Source of the DNA: Quisquiliibacterium sp.
GTDB lineage: Bacteria; Pseudomonadota; Gammaproteobacteria; Burkholderiales; Burkholderiaceae_E
Direction: 5' to 3'
Length of the DNA stretch: 7,830 bases
Assembly: GCA_030830765.1 (NCBI GenBank)
Contig: JAURMJ010000339.1
Location: 1-7,830 of the forward strand
Part shown: positions 6,648 to 7,830 of the stretch, in pieces
Layout: each line of letters starts with the position of its first letter
Position numbering within the stretch: position 1 is the stretch's first letter
The notes under the pieces: generated by a model
Databases searched by the model: none
Seen by the model: the letters and a program-made list of their open reading frames with translations, nothing else
What the model was told of the DNA's origin: nothing
Made by a program: the position numbers and the translations under genes

Positions 6648-6752
6648 TGGGAAACCATAAGGGATTATTTTGTCTGCGAGGCGGTCAATCCGGTCCGCGC
6701 AGTGGGTGCAGGAATGTGCCGAAGTGCTCCGACCCAAGTAAAGTGTGCTGCG

Positions 6753-6774
6753 CCGCCAGACAGGACCCTGGCGG
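6753..6774 (+). promoter_or_regulatory. Inverted repeat just upstream of the serine hydrolase gene
   Basis: CCGCCAG (6753-6759) and CTGGCGG (6768-6774) are exact inverted copies separated by eight bases, ending 36 bases before the ATG at 6811. It could be an operator over the promoter or a hairpin in the leader. The GC-rich seven-base arms make chance occurrence quite possible. Confidence 0.3.
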
Positions 6775-6810
6775 GTTCATGCGACCAATGACACAGGACA
6801 CTCTGACCCG

Positions 6811-7830
6811 ATGATTCAGATTGATTCAAATGCCCCGGCCGGGCTGCGTGACGCAGTCGAATTTGTGATCGCCAATGAAACCGACTGGGATCGTGATTGC
6901 AACAGTGAAAAATGGGGCATCTACCGCCAGGACCCGCCGCCCTGGAATCGGTTGCTCGGTCCCGTCTCGTCACGCGGGCCCTGTTCCGGTGTGATCCTGC
7001 AGCAGGGGCGCCAGCTGGCCAGCTGGGGTGAGCCGGATCGCGAGGATCTGACCTTCAGCATCGCCAAGACCTACCTGGCGCTGCTGGCCGGGGTAGCCCA
7101 TGACCGTGGCCTGCTGCCTGATGTCGACGAGCCGGTCGGCGCGCGCGTCCGCGGCATTGGTTTCGAGGGGCTGCAGAACGGCAAGGTCACCTGGGCGCAT
7201 CTGCTTCAACAGACCAGCGAATGGGAAGGCAGTTGTTTCGATGTGTCTGAGCAGGTCGACCGGTATCGAAAGGTCTCCTACGACCCGACTCCGGCCGCCG
7301 GCGTCAAAGGCGAGGCCAGACCTCTGCAGCCACCTGGAGAGTTCTGGGAATACAACGATGTGCGCATCAATCAGTTGTCACTGGCGCTGCTGCATCTGTT
7401 CGGAAAGCCGTTGCCCGAAGTCTTTGCCGAGGCCATTGCAGGCCCCTGTGGCGCCAGCAGCGATTGGCGCTGGGTCGGCTACGACAATTCCTGGATCGAG
7501 CTGAACGGACATCGCGTGCAGTCGGTGCCCGGCGGCACGCATTGGGGTGGTGGCATGTCGATCGACAGCCTTGATCAGGCAAAGATCGCACAGATGCTGC
7601 TTGATGGCGGCCGCGTCGGTGATCGGCAGGTGGTCTCGGCCGACTGGATCCGGCGTATGCATACACCCTGCGCGCTCGCGCAGTTCTACGGTTACCTGGT
7701 CTGGCTGAACATCGGGCAGCGGGTGTTCCCTGGCGTGCCCGAGTCGAGCTGGTTTGCGATCGGGGCCGGCAGTTCGATCAACTGGATCGAGCCGGAAACC
7801 CGGTCAGTCGTTGTGTTGCGCTGGATCGAC
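6811..7830 (+). CDS. Serine hydrolase of the beta-lactamase (class C/NylB-like) family, 3' end cut
   Basis: An open frame of 340 codons runs to the window edge without a stop. The protein belongs to the penicillin-binding/class C beta-lactamase fold, whose members include esterases and the 6-aminohexanoate-dimer hydrolase. The nucleophile motif SIAK is at 83-86 (S83, K86). Y181 in EYNDVRIN is the likely catalytic Tyr, and HWGGG at 244-248 takes the place of the KTG box. The YxN third residue is Asp (YND) rather than Asn. No signal peptide is seen, so it is probably cytoplasmic and not a resistance enzyme. The end (SVVVLRWID) is near the usual C-terminus, so only a few codons are probably missing. 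The ATG at 6811 has only a weak AGGAC upstream. It diverges from dctP and may process the transported compound; the substrate is unknown. Confidence 0.88.
   Translation, partial: MIQIDSNAPAGLRDAVEFVIANETDWDRDCNSEKWGIYRQDPPPWNRLLGPVSSRGPCSGVILQQGRQLASWGEPDREDLTFSIAKTYLALLAGVAHDRGLLPDVDEPVGARVRGIGFEGLQNGKVTWAHLLQQTSEWEGSCFDVSEQVDRYRKVSYDPTPAAGVKGEARPLQPPGEFWEYNDVRINQLSLALLHLFGKPLPEVFAEAIAGPCGASSDWRWVGYDNSWIELNGHRVQSVPGGTHWGGGMSIDSLDQAKIAQMLLDGGRVGDRQVVSADWIRRMHTPCALAQFYGYLVWLNIGQRVFPGVPESSWFAIGAGSSINWIEPETRSVVVLRWID

Noticed and set aside
6542..6814. 90-codon plus-strand open frame ending in an ATGA overlap with the serine hydrolase start
   Set aside because: The translation is Cys/Arg/Gly-rich with no recognisable domain, and it crosses the presumed promoter region. 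The overlap with the hydrolase start is probably chance.

Overview
The window reads as a GC-rich proteobacterial chromosome segment. The protein families, GC-rich codon third positions and gene arrangement suggest a beta-proteobacterium such as a Burkholderiales member, but this is an impression from the sequence and not a search result. Nothing marks it as mobile: I see no tRNA, rRNA, CRISPR array, transposase or insertion sequence.

Layout. Bases 1-22 look like the last codons of a plus-strand gene. A 13-bp perfect hairpin follows (107-136). From 265 to 6518 six genes lie on the minus strand. In transcription order (right to left) they are dctP (TRAP substrate-binding protein), dctQ (small permease), dctM (large permease), an SDR dehydrogenase, a MaoC/hydratase-2 enoyl-CoA hydratase, and an acyl-CoA dehydrogenase. 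A 260-bp gap (3292-3551) separates the transporter block from the enzyme block, so these may be two transcription units. At the right end a beta-lactamase-fold serine hydrolase starts at 6811 on the plus strand, divergent from dctP, and runs off the window.

How the genes fit together. The TRAP transporter would bring a carboxylate (probably an organic or short to medium acyl acid) across the inner membrane using an ion gradient. Once the acid is a CoA ester, the acyl-CoA dehydrogenase makes the trans-2-enoyl-CoA, the MaoC protein hydrates it to the (R)-3-hydroxyacyl-CoA, and the SDR oxidises that to the 3-ketoacyl-CoA. SDR and MaoC are in the same order as the first two domains of eukaryotic peroxisomal multifunctional enzyme type 2 and overlap by one base (TGATG). 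No CoA ligase, CoA transferase or thiolase is visible, so the pathway is incomplete here. The serine hydrolase could release the acid from an ester or amide, but only its divergent position supports that.

The non-coding gaps hold several inverted repeats that could be operators, hairpins or terminators: 107-136, 3299-3308 with 3366-3375 (covering the SDR ribosome binding site), 3522-3535, 5485-5512, 6624-6647 and 6753-6774. I see no clearly new biological system. The most notable points are the apparent uptake-plus-(R)-specific beta-oxidation cluster and these regulatory repeats.
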